From the NCBI RefSeq assembly GCF_037974355.1, contig NZ_CP150235.1:3596001-3660000 (forward strand): DNA of 64,000 bases, read 5' to 3'. The DNA is from Paenibacillus sp. FSL R5-0517 (GTDB taxonomy: Bacteria > Bacillota > Bacilli > Paenibacillales > Paenibacillaceae). The notes under the pieces were generated by a model. The model had not been told where the DNA came from and ran no database searches. It saw only the letters and a program-made list of their open reading frames with translations. Position 1 is the first letter of the stretch. Each line of letters starts with the position of its first letter. Made by a program: the position numbers and the translations under genes. This document shows, one piece after another, positions 1 through 8,142 of this stretch.

Positions 1-857
1 TTACCCTTTTGGCTCAGGATGACGGAAATGCCACCTTTCAGATATTCATTGACGTTATGATGCAGTTGTAGGGAAATATGCGTGAGACCCTGATTCTGAT
101 CCTCAATCTGATCCTGTGCCGGCAATTGCTTACAGTGACTTACCTTTAACAAAAAAACCAGATAATCATAACGATCCCTGCAATGCCAGGTATGAAAAGC
201 TGTATTAAATAACTCACATGCAATGTTGGTCACAGCGTATTCAAACAATTGCAGGCTGCTCGTCGTATGCCTGGTGAAATGTTCTTCTAGCCGTACCAGA
301 ACGAGTTGAACTTCATCTTCGGCATGGAAGGGCAGATGATAGTGTGCCAACTTGTCGTTCAAAGCATCTTCTGCATAACGATTACCTTCAATCAACTGAT
401 TCAGCAGCCTGTCCTTCAACGAAGGCAGATGCTCGCGAAACGAGTTCATCGCCTGTTCATAGGACAAGGCTCTGCGAATGTGCTCCTCAATGGAAAGTAC
501 CGTCTTTTCCAGACATGCCGCCAGTTTTTCCACATCTAGCGGTTTTAATAAATACTCAACAACCCCATGTTTGGTCGCTTCTTTCGCATACTCGAACTCG
601 GCATAACCGGTAAGCAAAATACAGGGCAGGTTGGGTTTAGCCGCCTTGATCTGCCGAATCAGCTCTAGTCCGTTCATCACCGGCATTGAAATATCGGTAA
701 TCACGATATCTACGGTCTGTTCATCCAGAATGGATAAGGCCTGCATTCCGGAATATGCTTTGTGAATACGCTCAATCCGATATTCATCCCATGGAAATGA
801 GATCTCAAGATCGTCAATCACATAGGATTCATCGTCAACTAACAGAATCTGATGCAT
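1..857 (-). CDS. YesN-type response regulator, 3' part cut by window edge
   Basis: Reading leftward from an ATG at 857, the frame stays open to base 1, giving 285 codons without a stop. The N-terminus is a receiver domain: it begins MHQILLVDDE, the phospho-acceptor is D55 in VITDISMPVMNG, and the conserved lysine lies in EYLLKPLD. A helical linker typical of YesN proteins follows; the expected AraC helix-turn-helix would lie beyond the window. An AGGAGG lies 8 bases before the ATG. The start overlaps the end of the kinase gene by 23 bases, so the two are translationally coupled. It is inferred to be the phosphorylation partner of that kinase. Its target genes are not visible here. Confidence 0.9.
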   Translation of the reverse strand, partial: MHQILLVDDESYVIDDLEISFPWDEYRIERIHKAYSGMQALSILDEQTVDIVITDISMPVMNGLELIRQIKAAKPNLPCILLTGYAEFEYAKEATKHGVVEYLLKPLDVEKLAACLEKTVLSIEEHIRRALSYEQAMNSFREHLPSLKDRLLNQLIEGNRYAEDALNDKLAHYHLPFHAEDEVQLVLVRLEEHFTRHTTSSLQLFEYAVTNIACELFNTAFHTWHCRDRYDYLVFLLKVSHCKQLPAQDQIEDQNQGLTHISLQLHHNVNEYLKGGISVILSQKG

Positions 858-2565
858 CTGCAATATCCTCCTTATGTATCGTAATCATGCACAGGGTACC
901 TTCATATAGGCCAGATTGAACGGACAAGCCCGACCGTTTGCCATATGTGAGTCTGATTCGCTGATTGACATTTCGAACTCCAGTTCCGATCTGTTCCTCC
1001 GGGCGGGTTAGTTCATCCATGTGTCTGCAGATCAGCGACAGTCGCTCTTCGGGCATGCCTACACCATTATCTGCAACGATGATACGGATGACCTCTTGGT
1101 CCTGCTCCGCGCGAATCGTAATTTGCCCTGAACCCATGGAGGGTTCAATCCCATGTTTGACCCCATTTTCAACAAGTGGCTGCAAAATCATACGAGGGAT
1201 ACGTACCGAGAGAAGCTCTTTGGGTACATCGATATCAAAAGTAATCGTTTTTTTTCGCATATGAATAATCGACATGTAATGATTCACAAAACGTAGCTCT
1301 TCACCTAGCGTGGAATCCATATCTTCAATACGATGAATATAACGGCAGTAGGAAGCCAGTTCCAAGGTCATGGCTGTGACTGATTCATAATCCTTTACAC
1401 TCGATTTGCTCTGAATATAGTTGAGACAGTTGTATAGGAAATGGGGATTAATCTGAGCCTGATACTGCTTGAGTCTGGCCTCTTTGACAGAAAGCTCGCC
1501 AAGAAGGACTTGCTCAATTAATGTCTGCGTATTCTCAGCCATTCGGTTGAACGATCGACCCAGGATTTTGAATTCCAGAATCTGAGTTTCGTCGACCCGG
1601 CTGGAGAAATCTCCACGGTCAAACCGGTCGATCGCTTTACGCAACCGAATAATGGGTTGTTGAATCTGATTACGCAGAGCCATGATGTACAAAAGCGAGA
1701 GAAGCAGCAGGGCTATAAGTGCCAGCACAAACAACGTATTGTTACGTGAAATGGATTGCTGAAGCTGATTGGTTGGATGATAGTCGATAAAGTACAAATC
1801 CAGAATACTTGCTTTCATATACGTGATGAAGTAATTCCTGTCCTGAAAGGAAATTTCAAAGAAACCTCTGTCATTTCTGAGCTGTGGAACAACCTGAGCA
1901 TCAGCCTGGGCAAGTTCAAGGGAGCCTGAACCGCGAATGGCTGTTTGAAAATGGGAATCATACAGCATCGGTGTTCCGGATGTGTAATCAGACATCATTT
2001 TCTGCATGACGTCTAATGAGATCCTGATCTCGATATACATCGGCCCTCGATGTCCCTTGGTGAGATGTGAATAATAACCTGTGCCATCCTTGTTCATATG
2101 TAATATCCATTGATCGAGCGGGTCTTGAGACATGGAGAATGATCGAAACGAGAACTGTGGATCAGAAGATACCGTGTCCTTATGATCCGGATAATACAAA
2201 ATAATGGTATTGTTCCATGAGGTGGAAGCACTGTTTAAAGCCAGCTTCTCAATGAGCTCCAGCTTGGCCTTGTATTTAGCAAAATCATTTCCGTAATGAA
2301 GAACATATGTATAACCTCTGACGGATTGATCCTCTGATAATGTTAGCGCATTCATTAATACCTGTTCAAATTGATTTGATAGCTGGGAGGACATGAATCG
2401 CACTTCGCCCAATTTATTCTTTTCCAACTCTCGTTGAATATCTTCCACATTTAATCGATAGATCCACCAGAAGATCAGTACAATCAGCATAAACATCAGT
2501 ACTAGACCGAGTGCCAGCTTTCGAAAAATAGAGCCGTTCTCTGTGGCATACTTTTCCTTCAACAT
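835..2565 (-). CDS. YesM-type sensor histidine kinase
   Basis: A 576-residue membrane kinase of the LytS/YesM class. Transmembrane segments lie at about residues 17-36 and 276-297, bracketing an extracellular sensor region of about 240 residues. A HAMP-like segment follows at about 298-350. The phospho-acceptor H375 sits in QINPHFLYN. The C-terminus carries an HATPase_c domain with N-box LQPLVENGVKHG and G-box DNGVGMP. GGAGG precedes the ATG. It is followed by the overlapping response regulator gene, so it forms the sensor half of a two-component pair. The ligand is unknown; relatives sense sugars or cell-envelope signals. Confidence 0.93.
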   Translation of the reverse strand: MLKEKYATENGSIFRKLALGLVLMFMLIVLIFWWIYRLNVEDIQRELEKNKLGEVRFMSSQLSNQFEQVLMNALTLSEDQSVRGYTYVLHYGNDFAKYKAKLELIEKLALNSASTSWNNTIILYYPDHKDTVSSDPQFSFRSFSMSQDPLDQWILHMNKDGTGYYSHLTKGHRGPMYIEIRISLDVMQKMMSDYTSGTPMLYDSHFQTAIRGSGSLELAQADAQVVPQLRNDRGFFEISFQDRNYFITYMKASILDLYFIDYHPTNQLQQSISRNNTLFVLALIALLLLSLLYIMALRNQIQQPIIRLRKAIDRFDRGDFSSRVDETQILEFKILGRSFNRMAENTQTLIEQVLLGELSVKEARLKQYQAQINPHFLYNCLNYIQSKSSVKDYESVTAMTLELASYCRYIHRIEDMDSTLGEELRFVNHYMSIIHMRKKTITFDIDVPKELLSVRIPRMILQPLVENGVKHGIEPSMGSGQITIRAEQDQEVIRIIVADNGVGMPEERLSLICRHMDELTRPEEQIGTGVRNVNQRIRLTYGKRSGLSVQSGLYEGTLCMITIHKEDIADASDSVS

Positions 2566-2605
2566 GTCATTTCCTCCTGTAGAAAAAGAACGATCATCTC
2601 CAGCT

Positions 2606-3169
2606 TTATTGTTGTTTGTTCAACCACTCCGATTGCAGCATTGCATATTGAAACTCATCTATCCAGAAACCTTTGGACATGTAATTTTCGAGCAGGTGTC
2701 CTTCACGTCTCATGCCCAATCGCTCTAACACTTGAATCGACTTGGTGTTCCTTACATCGGCAAAAGCGATCAGCTTATGTTTATTTAGAGCGCCAAATAC
2801 ATAGTCCATCAGGGCACAAAGTGCCTCATTCATGTATCCTTTGCCTTGAAATTCAGGTGCAAGAGTGAATCCGAGCTCGACAATCTGAGGTTCATCTGCA
2901 CGTGTATGAATGGCACAATCGCCGATTAATTGATCCGACTCCGTTAGAGCAATGGCGTATTGGAACCAGGTCCCGGGCTGGTTAGGGGAATGTACTATTT
3001 GTTTGTTGATAAATGCTTCAGCTTCTTGGAGCGTATAATTTGCCCAGGATTGAAAACGGGAAACATCTGGATTAGCACGGTAGTGATAGAACGAATGTAC
3101 ATCCTGCAAAATGAAATTGCGAATAACAAGGCGCTCAGTCACGCAATATACTTCGTTTGATTTCTTCAT
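2606..3169 (-). CDS. GNAT acetyltransferase, RimJ/RimL-like
   Basis: 187 residues with the layout of the RimJ/RimL branch of GNAT N-acetyltransferases. It begins with VTERLVIRNF, the typical first strand of the family. The acetyl-CoA loop is seen as GFTLAPEFQGKGYMNEAL at about residues 105-122, followed by a VRNTKSIQVLERLGMRREG segment. These enzymes transfer an acetyl group from acetyl-CoA to a primary amine on a protein N-terminus, amino acid or antibiotic; the substrate here cannot be read from sequence. A GTGAGG ribosome site precedes the ATG by 8 bases. It lies just upstream of the kinase on the same strand, 40 bases away, but no functional link is apparent. Confidence 0.88.
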   Translation of the reverse strand: MKKSNEVYCVTERLVIRNFILQDVHSFYHYRANPDVSRFQSWANYTLQEAEAFINKQIVHSPNQPGTWFQYAIALTESDQLIGDCAIHTRADEPQIVELGFTLAPEFQGKGYMNEALCALMDYVFGALNKHKLIAFADVRNTKSIQVLERLGMRREGHLLENYMSKGFWIDEFQYAMLQSEWLNKQQ

Positions 3170-3247
3170 ATCATAAACCTCACTTTTTCTGTGTAATGTT
3201 CTCTTGCAGGTGGTGGCATCATTACTCTGGTTTTGATTCTAACATAA

Positions 3248-3285
3248 ATCGCCGCAGCCTATTATTTTCACAGGCTTACGGCGAT
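3248..3285 (-). terminator. Hairpin terminator after the ABC-2 permease
   Basis: On the minus strand ATCGCCG and AGGCT arms pair around a loop of about 11 bases, followed by TTTAT. It lies directly downstream of the permease stop and probably ends the lpd/adaptor/permease transcript. Confidence 0.65.
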
Positions 3286-3293
3286 TGTCCAAT

Positions 3294-4445
3294 CTAAACT
3301 GCTTTTGCTTCAAGTGTTGACGTTAGCACCTGTGATTCTCTTCGCAGGAATAATCCTATACCTAATGAAGCCAAACCGATAATCAGTATACAGGCTCCTA
3401 GCTCTACACTATAAAAAGTCAACTCACCGTGTCTAAAGGCCATTCCACGAATCATACGATTGAGCCAATTCATAGGCAAACCCCATGCTGTAACCTGAAA
3501 AAATGTTGGAAATGCAAGCGGCGTCAGTTGAATACCGGTTACCAGAAATGATGGATATAGGATCAAGCTCATTCTGGCACCAACCCTGGACACGTTTTGA
3601 ACAGAATAACCGAGTAACATCGCGAGCAAACATAATGCCATCGAATACAGCAATAAAGGAATGATAAAGACATACGGTGCCGCTTCAAATCGCATATGTC
3701 CCACTTGTTTTAACATCCCATAACTGAGCAGGGAAGAGCAGGTGCTTAATATCACATAGGGCAAGACACGAATCCACAGCTGGAAGGGGGAACTCCCCTC
3801 AGATATAAGCTTACCCTCTTGCCGAAGACGGGGAGCGATCGCGCCAGCTGCACCCGTCGTGAGCATCAGTATAATGATATTTACAAATCCAATCACCATG
3901 GTACCAATATAACTTGAATTTGGATTATATAACATGCGCTGCACTTGAGATAGCGGGGACACCAGAGCTTTTGCTGATTCGATGTCCATGCCGGTTTGAG
4001 CAAGACGTGATACAGCAAGCGTCATATTTTCGGTTGTTATTATTTCTTGAATTGCAGGCCGAATACCGCTCAGGCTAGAAGGCATGGTGTTGTCCATCCA
4101 TACCCCGATACTTGAGGGCAATCCCTGGTCTTTACGTTGCTCTATTCCTTCCGGCAAGAAAATGACTGCCACTGCCTTCTCGTTCGCCAGCAGCGTATCC
4201 GGAGAGAGGCGATTGGCAAACACATTTGTGACTTTCATATATTGAGAAGCATTGATTTCTTCAATAAGTTGCCTTGAATATGAAGAGTGATCCTCATCCA
4301 TAACGACAACCGGTGTTTCGCTCAACTGATTGCGGGAGAACATAAGCCCGAAAAATACAGCGGCAATTAGAGGGGCAGCAAAAATAATAATGATCCACTT
4401 ACTCCCGCGTATGTGCTTCCATTCATCAGCCAGTGATTTCATCAA
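3294..4445 (-). CDS. ABC-2 type membrane permease
   Basis: 383 residues with the ABC-2 transporter permease layout. There is one N-terminal transmembrane helix at about 17-33, a soluble extracellular region to about 175 containing VVVMDEDHSSYSRQL, then five to six hydrophobic helices to the C-terminus. Proteins of this type export drugs or envelope compounds, usually with a separate ATPase. No ATPase gene is present in this operon, which is odd: the partner may be encoded elsewhere. The gene overlaps the preceding adaptor-like gene by 20 bases, so the two are co-translated. It is the last gene of the operon that diverges from the TetR gene. The substrate is unknown. Confidence 0.85.
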   Translation of the reverse strand: MMKSLADEWKHIRGSKWIIIIFAAPLIAAVFFGLMFSRNQLSETPVVVMDEDHSSYSRQLIEEINASQYMKVTNVFANRLSPDTLLANEKAVAVIFLPEGIEQRKDQGLPSSIGVWMDNTMPSSLSGIRPAIQEIITTENMTLAVSRLAQTGMDIESAKALVSPLSQVQRMLYNPNSSYIGTMVIGFVNIIILMLTTGAAGAIAPRLRQEGKLISEGSSPFQLWIRVLPYVILSTCSSLLSYGMLKQVGHMRFEAAPYVFIIPLLLYSMALCLLAMLLGYSVQNVSRVGARMSLILYPSFLVTGIQLTPLAFPTFFQVTAWGLPMNWLNRMIRGMAFRHGELTFYSVELGACILIIGLASLGIGLFLRRESQVLTSTLEAKAV

Positions 4446-4848
4446 GCTGCACCTCCGCAGTCATTCCCGGAAGCAAATCTGTACTTGTTGGAATAGAGAT
4501 CCGGATCAGAAACATACTTAGATCTGCTTGGCCTTTTTCCCGCGTCATGCGCAGATTGGCGAATTGAGGAGAGGGGGCGATCGACGTAACCACACCTTCC
4601 TTTACAAGAAGATTCTCTAGATATGGAAAACGAACGTTTACCTTTTGATCTGCCTGAATCTGGTTAATCTGCGATTCCGGAATATACAGATCAACATAAA
4701 ATCCTTCAGTTTTAGGTTCCGTATTCAATATTCCCTGCTTTTTACTTTCAGCCTGACTCACGGCGTCTGTACCTTTCGTGATCAACAAACCGCCTGCCAA
4801 AATAATGATCAAAGTTATGACGATATACAAACTCCATTTAGACTTCAA
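4426..4848 (-). CDS. Short HlyD-like membrane adaptor
   Basis: 140 residues with an N-terminal transmembrane anchor (about 6-24) and a C-terminal beta-barrel-like region containing DLYIPESQINQIQADQKV and LLPGMTAEVQL, as in HlyD/membrane-fusion proteins. The lipoyl half-motifs and the coiled-coil hairpin of a normal adaptor of about 300 residues are absent, so it is a minimal or shortened member. It starts with TTG at 4848, 7 bases after GGGAGAG; no in-frame ATG is available upstream. It overlaps the permease gene and presumably works with it at the membrane. It could be a remnant, but the intact frame and coupling argue for a working gene. Confidence 0.72.
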   Translation of the reverse strand: MKSKWSLYIVITLIIILAGGLLITKGTDAVSQAESKKQGILNTEPKTEGFYVDLYIPESQINQIQADQKVNVRFPYLENLLVKEGVVTSIAPSPQFANLRMTREKGQADLSMFLIRISIPTSTDLLPGMTAEVQLDEITG

Positions 4849-4933
4849 GATGATCTCTCCCTAATCTTATTACTCTCTATTATGATAAGAGTTGGTTCAC
4901 ACACATTTTCCAAGAGTAATCAAACGACTCCGG

Positions 4934-6319
4934 TTACCTTCTTTCCATTCTCTGATGGGCCTGTTCTGCTGCCTCCATGATGATTTCGCCCAGGGTTGGA
5001 TGCGGATGAATGGTCATGGTTATATCTTCTACCGTTGCTCCCATCTCAATTGCAAGGGAAAGCTCAGATATAAGAGTAGATGCTTCAGCCCCGACAATCT
5101 GTGCACCCAATACAAGGCCAGACTCAGCGTGAGCAACGATTTTGACATATCCTTCGGTTTCCTTCAGAGCCAGTGCACGGCCATTAATGGAGAAAACAGA
5201 TTTGCCAACGACAACAGGAATTGATTTTTGCTTACACGCCGTTTCGCTAAGACCAACGCTCGTAATCTCCGGGTGAGAGAACACAACGAGCGGAATAGCT
5301 TTGTAGTCGATGACAGAGGGTTTGCCTGCGATCGCTTCTGCTGCAATTTTTGCTTCATAAGAAGCTTTATGAGCCAAAGCAGGGCCTTGAACAATATCTC
5401 CAATGGCATAGATATGCGGGATGGATGTTCTGCACTGTTCGTCAATCTCAATCAAGCCTTGTGGAGTAGGGGACAGACCTATATGTTCAAGACCCAAGGC
5501 TCCATCTGTGTTCGGTTTTCTGCCTACCGTAATTAATGCATATTCAGCTTGAACAACATGGTGTTCATTCTGACGCATATAGTGGAGATCGATATGACTC
5601 GTATTTTGATCTGCTCCTGTAACCTTAGCTTCGGTTAAGATGGTTATCCCGTCCTTTTTCAGTTGACGAACGACAGGTGCAACAAGCTCTGCCTCGAATC
5701 CGGGCAAAATCTGTTCACCGCCCTCGAGCATCGTAACGTTAGTTCCAAATCTCGCAAACATCTGACCCAGTTCCACGCCAATATAACCGCCGCCAACCAC
5801 AACGAGACTCTTTGGAATGTGCGGCAGCGATAGCGCCTCAGTGGAAGAGAGAATCCGTCCGCCGTAAGGAAGAGAGCTTATTTCAATCGGACGGGAACCG
5901 GTAGCCAGGATGAGATGCTTAAAGCTTATTCGACGCGCACCCTGTTCAGCGTGATATATTTCAGCGATATTCGCATCAGTTAATCTAGCTTCTCCTTCGA
6001 TAACAGTCACACCCGCCGTTTTGAGTAAAAACCGAACCCCTCCAGACTGCTTATCCACCACAGCTTGCTTGAACACCTGAGCCTCCTGATAAGAAGAAGC
6101 TCCGTCAACAGCTCCCCATTGTCTGCGCATATGAAGACGCTCCGCTTCAGCAATGAGCGCTTTGGAAGGAATACAGCCTACATGCGTACAGACACCTCCG
6201 ATCTGTTGGCGCTCTACAATGGCTGTTTTCATGCCTAGTTGTGACGAACGTAAAGCAGCCACATAACCGCCAGGCCCTGATCCAATGACCAGCGTATCTA
6301 CGACTTCTAATAAATTCAT
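4934..6319 (-). CDS. lpdA: Dihydrolipoyl dehydrogenase-like flavoprotein
   Basis: 461 residues counted from the ATG at 6319, chosen because GGAGG lies 8 bases before it; an upstream in-frame ATG at 6373 lies inside the operator. The FAD motif is GSGPGGYVAALRSSQLG. The redox-active disulfide is C44/C49 in GGVCTHVGCIPSK. The NAD motif is VVVGGGYIGVELG, and the C-terminal catalytic signature is HPHPTLGE. The family oxidises dihydrolipoamide with NAD. No E1/E2 dehydrogenase genes accompany it; instead it heads an operon with an adaptor-like protein and a permease under TetR-type control. A role in a stress or detoxification response is therefore possible (inference). Gene symbol by similarity only. 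Confidence 0.9.
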   Translation of the reverse strand: MNLLEVVDTLVIGSGPGGYVAALRSSQLGMKTAIVERQQIGGVCTHVGCIPSKALIAEAERLHMRRQWGAVDGASSYQEAQVFKQAVVDKQSGGVRFLLKTAGVTVIEGEARLTDANIAEIYHAEQGARRISFKHLILATGSRPIEISSLPYGGRILSSTEALSLPHIPKSLVVVGGGYIGVELGQMFARFGTNVTMLEGGEQILPGFEAELVAPVVRQLKKDGITILTEAKVTGADQNTSHIDLHYMRQNEHHVVQAEYALITVGRKPNTDGALGLEHIGLSPTPQGLIEIDEQCRTSIPHIYAIGDIVQGPALAHKASYEAKIAAEAIAGKPSVIDYKAIPLVVFSHPEITSVGLSETACKQKSIPVVVGKSVFSINGRALALKETEGYVKIVAHAESGLVLGAQIVGAEASTLISELSLAIEMGATVEDITMTIHPHPTLGEIIMEAAEQAHQRMERR

Positions 6320-6336
6320 GATTCGTACCTCCAAAT

Positions 6337-6389
6337 TTAAAATATGATGATCGTAATATATTATAGTCATCATATTTTAAGGGAGTCAA
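6337..6389 (-). promoter_or_regulatory. lpd promoter with large palindromic operator
   Basis: On the minus strand TTGACT (6384-6389) and TATAAT (6360-6365) are 18 bases apart. A perfect inverted repeat with 14-base arms, TTAAAATATGATGA at 6337-6350 and its complement at 6367-6380, covers the spacer and the -10 region. The shared core ATATGATRACTATAATAT recurs in the divergent promoter. It is the probable binding site of the adjacent TetR protein. Confidence 0.75.
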
Positions 6390-6438
6390 TACTCCATTTA
6401 TAATCACTCTCCCTTTGCTGAAGATGGTGATATATGAA

Positions 6439-6469
6439 TTGACATTAAATAATATGATAACTATAATAT
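6439..6469 (+). promoter_or_regulatory. tetR promoter with matching operator
   Basis: Perfect sigma-A hexamers TTGACA (6439-6444) and TATAAT (6462-6467) are 17 bases apart. ATATGATAACTATAATAT at 6452-6469 matches the core of the lpd operator with one substitution (A for G), and sits on the same side of the -10 box. This suggests autoregulation by the TetR protein. Confidence 0.75.
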
Positions 6470-6518
6470 TTTAAAATACACTCACAGATACAGTCTTATA
6501 TAAGGGGGAGAAGTAGGG

Positions 6519-7100
6519 ATGCCTTATCCAAAAGGGCACAAGCTCAAAGTTCGGAACCATATTATTACCAGTGCGGCCAAAGCATTTCGAACCCATGGCG
6601 TGCGGAATATTAGTCTTCCACATATTATGAAAGGTGCTGGACTGACACATGGGGGATTTTACTCCCATTTTGAAAATAAAGATCAGCTTGTGATGGAGAC
6701 CTGTCATTTCGCCATTAGTGATACCATTGCAATGCTACAGAGCATTGCAGACAAAAACAAAAACGAAGATCAGACGTCGATTGAGGCTGTCATTGATTTT
6801 TATTTAAGCTCCCTGCACCGAGATCAGACGGAAGTCGGTTGTATCTTACCAGCTTTATCGGGAGAGATTTCCCAACTATCGGAGGATATTCGACAAGCTT
6901 ACACGCAGGAGTTGCAACGTTTTATCGCGTTTATTACAACTATGGCTGGGATGAATACCGCTGATGGTTATGCGTTGGTAAGCAGTATGGTAGGTACCGT
7001 TGCACTGGCACGGGCAGTTAGTGATGCGAAGTTCAGTGATGACTTGTTACAGGCAGGTCGTGTGCAGGCCAAACAAATGGTAAAGATCGGCTCCAGGTAA
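6519..7100 (+). CDS. TetR/AcrR family repressor
   Basis: 193 residues. The N-terminal TetR helix-turn-helix spans about residues 10-57 and contains HGVRNISLPHIMKGAG followed by LTHGGFYSHFENKDQL, the family's recognition helix signature. The remaining all-helical part, with EVGCILPALSGEI, would be the ligand-binding and dimerisation domain. GGGGGAG stands about 10 bases before the ATG. The gene diverges from the lpd-like operon, and related operator-like sequences lie on both promoters. It probably represses both units until an inducer binds. The inducer is unknown; given the permease and flavoprotein, a toxic small molecule is a reasonable guess. Confidence 0.9.
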   Translation: MPYPKGHKLKVRNHIITSAAKAFRTHGVRNISLPHIMKGAGLTHGGFYSHFENKDQLVMETCHFAISDTIAMLQSIADKNKNEDQTSIEAVIDFYLSSLHRDQTEVGCILPALSGEISQLSEDIRQAYTQELQRFIAFITTMAGMNTADGYALVSSMVGTVALARAVSDAKFSDDLLQAGRVQAKQMVKIGSR

Positions 7101-7141
7101 CAACGACATTGATGACACAGAGGAAATGGGGGATTGATCGG

Positions 7142-7564
7142 ATGATCATTAGAGAAGCCCGTATTGCAGACTATCCACAATTGAGACATATTTATTTGGA
7201 TTCCCGGCGGGAGAGCTTTCACTGGGCCAATGCCGATGAGATGAGACTAGACGATTTTGACCGGGATACATCGGAAGAACAGATTCTTTTGGCAGAGAAC
7301 AACGATCAAGTACTTGGATTTGCGTCACTATATGTACCTGACCGCTTTATTCATAATTTGTTTGTGCACCCAAGTGCTGCCGGCAAAGGGGTGGGAAAGC
7401 AGTTACTTCAGCAATCCGTGGTCGAACTGGGAACGCCTGTCACATTAAAATGTGTCTCGGATAATCATAAAGCACTCACATTTTATAAAAAGCAAGGCTG
7501 GAAAGCTATTGTAGAAGAAGGTGAACCTGGATCAAGATATTGGGTTCTTCAATATAAGGAATGA
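7142..7564 (+). CDS. GNAT acetyltransferase
   Basis: 140 residues from the ATG at 7142, preferred over the ATG at 7109 because GGGGG lies 8 bases before it. It has a compact GNAT fold: the first strand is MIIREARIADYPQL, the acetyl-CoA loop is HPSAAGKGVGKQLL, and a late segment, DNHKALTFYKKQGWK, matches the usual tyrosine-containing motif B. It acetylates an unknown amine using acetyl-CoA in the cytoplasm. It follows the TetR gene by 41 bases on the same strand, so it may be read through from the TetR promoter. It is followed at once by the DUF4180 gene, with which it probably forms an operon. Confidence 0.87.
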   Translation: MIIREARIADYPQLRHIYLDSRRESFHWANADEMRLDDFDRDTSEEQILLAENNDQVLGFASLYVPDRFIHNLFVHPSAAGKGVGKQLLQQSVVELGTPVTLKCVSDNHKALTFYKKQGWKAIVEEGEPGSRYWVLQYKE

Positions 7565-7577
7565 GGGAAAAGAAGAC

Positions 7578-7946
7578 ATGAATATCAGAAAAATAAATGA
7601 AAATGGAGTATCTATTGCTTACGTTACGAGTGATGAAGAATTAATTACCGATGTTCAATCCGCTATCGATTTTATGGCTACGGTTCGATATGAAGCCGAT
7701 TGTCACCGTATTATAGTTAACAAATCTGCTGTCAGTGAAGTGTTTTTTGATCTGAAAACACGGCTGGCAGGTGAAGTGTTGCAAAAGTTCATCAATTACC
7801 AGACCAAAATTGCGATCATTGGTGATTTTTCCGGTTATACCAGTAAAAGTCTTCGAGATTTTATCTATGAAAGCAACATGGGGAACGATATATTCTTCGT
7901 AACAGAGGAAGAACTGGCTATTGAAAAGCTAAGCAAGAAACAGTGA
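7578..7946 (+). CDS. DUF4180 family protein
   Basis: 122 residues starting MNIRKINENGVSI at the ATG at 7578, where GAGGGAAAAG gives a ribosome site; the longer frame to 7521 lies inside the upstream gene. The sequence reads as a small alpha/beta protein with ELITDVQSAIDFMATVRYE, IIVNKSAVSEVFFDLKTRLAGE and IAIIGDFSGYTSKSLRDFIYES, which matches what I recall of the DUF4180 family. No catalytic residues are known. Family members are often found near regulators and acetyltransferases, as here. It is cytoplasmic and has no signal peptide or membrane segment. Function unknown. Confidence 0.78.
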   Translation: MNIRKINENGVSIAYVTSDEELITDVQSAIDFMATVRYEADCHRIIVNKSAVSEVFFDLKTRLAGEVLQKFINYQTKIAIIGDFSGYTSKSLRDFIYESNMGNDIFFVTEEELAIEKLSKKQ

Positions 7947-7957
7947 TTTAAATTAAC

Positions 7958-8121
7958 TAGGGCGTGTCTGAAAACTCCGAAGGGAGCAGATTTTGCCGAA
8001 TTTTCGTTCCAAGCAAGAAAGTTTTCTGCAGGCGTGCCGGGGCACGTCAAGGGAAAGTGACGCAGCAGGGGGCGAAAAGGCGGTGAAAGATGCAGTTCAG
8101 CGAGCTTTGAGACACGCCCTA
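7958..8121. mobile_element. MITE-like element with terminal inverted repeats
   Basis: A 164-bp non-coding block. The left end GGGCGTGTCTGAAAACTC and the complement of the right end GGGCGTGTCTCAAAGCTC match at 16 of 18 positions. Each end is flanked by TA, which would fit a TA target duplication of the IS630/Tc1-mariner kind. There is no transposase inside; the open frame crossing it is spurious. It sits between the DUF4180 and acetyltransferase genes. Confidence 0.6.
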
Positions 8122-8142
8122 AAGAGAGATGGAGAGATTGAG

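Noticed and set aside
6320..6373. Longer N-terminus for the lipoamide dehydrogenase from the ATG at 6373
   Set aside because: It would read through the -10 box and operator, and the FAD motif is correctly placed only with the start at 6319.
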